Source of the DNA: Cellulophaga sp. HaHaR_3_176
GTDB taxonomy: Bacteria; Bacteroidota; Bacteroidia; Flavobacteriales; Flavobacteriaceae
NCBI RefSeq assembly: GCF_019021925.1
Contig: NZ_CP058990.1
Location: 1,418,001-1,482,000 of the forward strand
Direction of reading: 5' to 3'
Length of the DNA: 64,000 nucleotides
The notes beneath the pieces were generated by a model. It was not told the DNA's origin. It was given only the letters and a program-made list of their open reading frames with translations, and searched no databases. Within the stretch, counting starts at the first letter, position 1; every line of letters starts with the position of its first letter. Below, in pieces: positions 61,670 through 64,000 of this stretch. A program made the position numbers and the translations under genes.

Positions 61670-61769
61670 ATTGTTTTGTGTCTCTTCCAACGCCTATAAC
61701 TCCATTCGCGTTAGCATCTATTTTATTTTCACAATTATTGGACTCAGGGATTTCAAATTTCTTATGTTT
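61623..61769 (-). pseudogene. Remnant of a small protein entering repeat C
   Basis: An open stretch of about 48 codons reads FEIPESNNCENKIDAN then GVIGVGRDTKQCRQQ, running into the repeat and stopping inside it. No start codon precedes it. Plausibly the 3' end of a lost cassette gene, but it may be chance. The remaining bases to the next gene (to 61809) show nothing more. Confidence 0.25.
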
Positions 61770-61809
61770 TCAAGTTTCTTCGAAAGGAAGTAGATAGTCT
61801 AAACTATAT

Positions 61810-62994
61810 TTAAGGTGTTGATATATGCGTTTTTAAGTTTTTATTATATTCAAGTATTGGATTAATGTTAAATACTTTAAATAATTCTTCTCTTGTTTTT
61901 TTATTTTTCGGATTTCTAAGATCCCAACGAGTCATAAAAAAACATGTACTTTCCCAAAATGGTTTATTGCTATTATCTTGAATTGAATCCTCTATGATTG
62001 ACTTTAATATTTTTAGACTCCAACCAATGCCTTCATTTCTAAATGGTGTTTCAATTGTTTTTCTAGGGTCTGAATCTTTTATTAATAAATTGTCATCATA
62101 TTCTAAAATATTTTTTTCTTTATAAATCAAGCCCCATTGAATATAAACAATGTTTTTAGAATTATAATCTATTCCCTTAGAATACGAAATAGGATAATCG
62201 ATATCTTCATTTTCGATAGGTAAATTTCCCACGATTTCATATTCTCCATTTCGAAAATTGGTGTCGAAGATATATTGAGAAGGAAAACTTTTGTTGCTTT
62301 TTATATCAGTTATATTTAACTCTTTTAATTTACTTATTTTATGATAAACTTTAACAATTAATGCTTTTCCAAACAAATTTTTTAAACCATAATTGTTATC
62401 ATTATCAAGCGCTCCATCTTTACTTAATTTTGATATATCAGCTATAATTCTACCAAAACCATAATTTCTTCTATCAACTTTGAAGCAAAAAAAATCTCCT
62501 ACTTTTATTTTTTTTTTTGTGTTTGTTTCTTTACTAAAGTCTTTGAGAGCAAGTAGGTCTTTATCATTGCTATCATTTATGTATTGCTTTATCCATTTCC
62601 TTAAACTAATATAATCTGGTATTTTAAGGTTTTCAAAAGTAGATGAATAAAAATCTCTATTAGAAATGTTATTGGTAATTGAAACTGATGAATAATTTGA
62701 AGAATAATAAAAACACATAGTTCCTTCTTTAGAGATCATAGAAGAAAAATTTATTTTTTTAGGTTTTCCTTTCTTTGTCTTTGGAATTAAAAATTTTCTA
62801 TCCTCTGTTTTTTCATCTAAATCATTTTCCTGATATGTATTATGCTCATTTTGCATAAACCTTATTCGCTTTTTGATTATATTTCCATCAAAATAAAGAT
62901 ACATTAGATCCGATATTTTAATCTTATCCCAATTATCTTCTACTTGTCTTAAACCTAAATATTTCCTTTCTTCGTTTTGTAATTCAAAAATCAT
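61810..62994 (-). CDS. Imm26-like domain protein
   Basis: 394 residues, cytosolic. The segment KVGDFFCFKVDRRNYGFGRIIA (~165-187) is the entry to an Imm26 domain, known as an immunity protein of polymorphic toxins. The rest is acidic with many Asn, Ser and Ile: NSKNIVYIQWGLIYKEKNIL and WESTCFFMTRWDLRNPKNK. No toxin gene is seen nearby, so it is an orphan immunity candidate or uses the fold for another purpose. It sits between the cassette-like repeats and the IS3 element in a region of accessory genes. Confidence 0.6.
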   Translation of the reverse strand: MIFELQNEERKYLGLRQVEDNWDKIKISDLMYLYFDGNIIKKRIRFMQNEHNTYQENDLDEKTEDRKFLIPKTKKGKPKKINFSSMISKEGTMCFYYSSNYSSVSITNNISNRDFYSSTFENLKIPDYISLRKWIKQYINDSNDKDLLALKDFSKETNTKKKIKVGDFFCFKVDRRNYGFGRIIADISKLSKDGALDNDNNYGLKNLFGKALIVKVYHKISKLKELNITDIKSNKSFPSQYIFDTNFRNGEYEIVGNLPIENEDIDYPISYSKGIDYNSKNIVYIQWGLIYKEKNILEYDDNLLIKDSDPRKTIETPFRNEGIGWSLKILKSIIEDSIQDNSNKPFWESTCFFMTRWDLRNPKNKKTREELFKVFNINPILEYNKNLKTHISTP

Positions 62995-63043
62995 AATATT
63001 CTTTTATTAATAACTATTTTAAGCCATAATTTTAAAAACCACA

Positions 63044-64000
63044 TGTCACGTCCTAAAATACGGCTACAGATTAATATTAGTTTTAAGCGGCATATTGATG
63101 CACGTAATTAGGTGTTTTATAATCTAAAGATAAATGCAATCTTTTAGAGTTGTATAATTTGATTGCATTTTTGGCTGCTTTTTTCGCATGTATCACGCTG
63201 GTAAAGGTTTGGTCAAGATAGAATTCATCTTTTAGAATACCGTTTACCCTTTCTGCTAGGGCATTTTCATAGCAATGGTTTTCTTCAGTCATACTGATTT
63301 TAATTTTCTTTCTTTTCAATATTTGAGTATAGACATTACTGCAATATTGAATACCTCTGTCCGAGTGATGAATAAGTTGGTCAATATTCTTGGCATTGTA
63401 AATAGCCTTATTTAAAGCTCTGACACACCCTTTTAGTTCTAGGCTATCACTTAGGTCATATCCAACGATTTTACGTGAGTACATATCTGTAATCAATGCT
63501 AGGTAACAGAATCCTTTAATGGTTCTGATGTAGGTTATATCGGAAGCCCAGACTTGATTAGGTCTATTGATTTTCAAGTCTTTTATAATATTACCATACT
63601 TATAAAACCTATGATATGAATTTGTGGTTCTAGAAGAATATTTTTTTCTTCTAACGAGTAATCGATTTTCTCTTAGGATACGGAACAGCTGGTCTCTACC
63701 GACTTTAAGGTCGTACTTTTGAAACTCATTTTTTAATGATCTCATGAGTTTTCTGGTACCTTCTCGAGGTAGTGTTCTTCTACTTTCCCGAACAAGTTGG
63801 ATTACATCTTGTTCTATCTGTTTTTTGATAACAAAACGTTTTTGGAATTTGTAATAGGCATCTCTTTTCAGATCAAAGGCATTACAGATAGTACAAATTG
63901 AATAGAGCCTTTCATTACGGTTTATCGGTGCTACTTTCATTAGGGCTTTATGTTTAAGTTTTTTTTTAATTCTTCAACATCTCTATAGCCTAGGTTCTCG
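63044..64000 (-). mobile_element. IS3-family insertion sequence, incomplete at the window edge
   Basis: Its left end is TGTCACGTCCTAAAATACGG at 63044, the likely terminal inverted repeat of the 3' side (TG end). The transposase reading frame lies inside. The 5' side, including most of orfA, is beyond the window. Upstream of orfB the frame stays open to the edge and contains a run of nine A residues on the coding strand (63959-63967), a possible slippage site for the OrfA-OrfB fusion. Confidence 0.85.
63083..63940 (-). CDS. IS3-family transposase OrfB
   Basis: 285 residues from ATG 63940, with the integrase core of retroviral type. The catalytic triad is Asp in WASDITYIRTI (~130), Asp in LIHHSDRGIQYCS (~190) and Glu in CYENALAERVNGILKDE (~225). 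The N-terminal half has the helix of IS150-group proteins (REGTRKLMRSLKNEF). The frame continues upstream to the window edge (..ENLGYRDVEELKKKLKHK..), so the true product is probably an OrfAB fusion made by frameshifting near the A run. It inserts copies of the element. No sign of decay in this ORF. Confidence 0.93.
   Translation of the reverse strand: MKVAPINRNERLYSICTICNAFDLKRDAYYKFQKRFVIKKQIEQDVIQLVRESRRTLPREGTRKLMRSLKNEFQKYDLKVGRDQLFRILRENRLLVRRKKYSSRTTNSYHRFYKYGNIIKDLKINRPNQVWASDITYIRTIKGFCYLALITDMYSRKIVGYDLSDSLELKGCVRALNKAIYNAKNIDQLIHHSDRGIQYCSNVYTQILKRKKIKISMTEENHCYENALAERVNGILKDEFYLDQTFTSVIHAKKAAKNAIKLYNSKRLHLSLDYKTPNYVHQYAA

Noticed and set aside
1..64000. CRISPR arrays, tRNA or rRNA genes
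   Set aside because: No regularly spaced direct repeats were seen, and no cloverleaf-like or rRNA-like stretches were recognised by eye; a covariance-model search would be needed to exclude small RNAs.

Overview
The window is AT-rich, gene-dense DNA from a member of the Bacteroidota, most likely a marine Flavobacteriaceae species. The evidence is indirect but consistent: LytTR/LytS-type two-component proteins, many short-signal lipoproteins, small families I associate with flavobacteria (DUF4494, DUF6090, DUF6500 and DUF6503 types), a ~286-residue primary-type sigma factor, and promoters with the Bacteroidota pattern TTG-N19/20-TAnnTTTG instead of -35/-10 boxes. Species cannot be given. No tRNA, rRNA or CRISPR array was seen.

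Layout. 1-4.4 kb: two sensor histidine kinases (the first cut by the window edge) and an ECF sigma factor. 4.4-9 kb: an SDR lacking its catalytic tyrosine, divergent from two tandem lipoprotein alpha/beta hydrolases behind a TetR-type operator, then an MscS channel. 10.8-19.6 kb: a leftward cluster with a LytS-type kinase, an ABC exporter, a YHYH protein, a PEBP (Raf-kinase-inhibitor-like) lipoprotein, a secreted lipoprotein of unknown family and a LytTR regulator. A second YHYH protein with EF-hands and a frameshifted DUF1566 remnant lie just upstream. 19.6-24.1 kb: a MacAB-TolC-type efflux operon. 24.3-29.6 kb: a serine beta-lactamase-like lipoprotein, a Kef antiporter with its oxidoreductase partner, a Crp/Fnr regulator and an acyl-CoA desaturase.

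29.7-34 kb: an NAD-salvage operon (nadV, a short PRPP synthetase and an unrecognised protein between them) downstream of an NrtR regulator, with a perfect inverted repeat lying on the predicted nadV promoter. 34-42 kb: a sigma-70 factor, an aldehyde dehydrogenase, a DMT transporter, a DUF962-TetR pair with a perfect 22-bp palindrome, a HipA-like kinase/DUF3037 pair, and a protealysin-type metalloprotease overlapping an emfourin-like inhibitor. 42-54.5 kb: lipoproteins, a FeeM-like N-acyltransferase overlapping a VAO-type flavoprotein (possible small-molecule pair), adenosine deaminase, a DUF885 hydrolase and assorted membrane or secreted proteins.

54.7-64 kb becomes accessory DNA: bestrophin, small hypothetical genes, and then an array in which genes read leftward are each followed, 8-9 bp after the stop codon, by a related ~197-199 bp structured repeat. 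This resembles an integron cassette array but with unusually long attC-like elements. One of the cassette genes is a 1160-residue SF1 helicase with a C-terminal PLD nuclease (Mokosh type II-like anti-phage architecture). An Imm26-like protein and an incomplete IS3 element close the window.

The best candidates for undescribed biology are the YHYH/PEBP/exporter/two-component cluster, the FeeM-VAO pair, the unknown protein of the NAD operon, and the ~198-bp cassette-like repeats.
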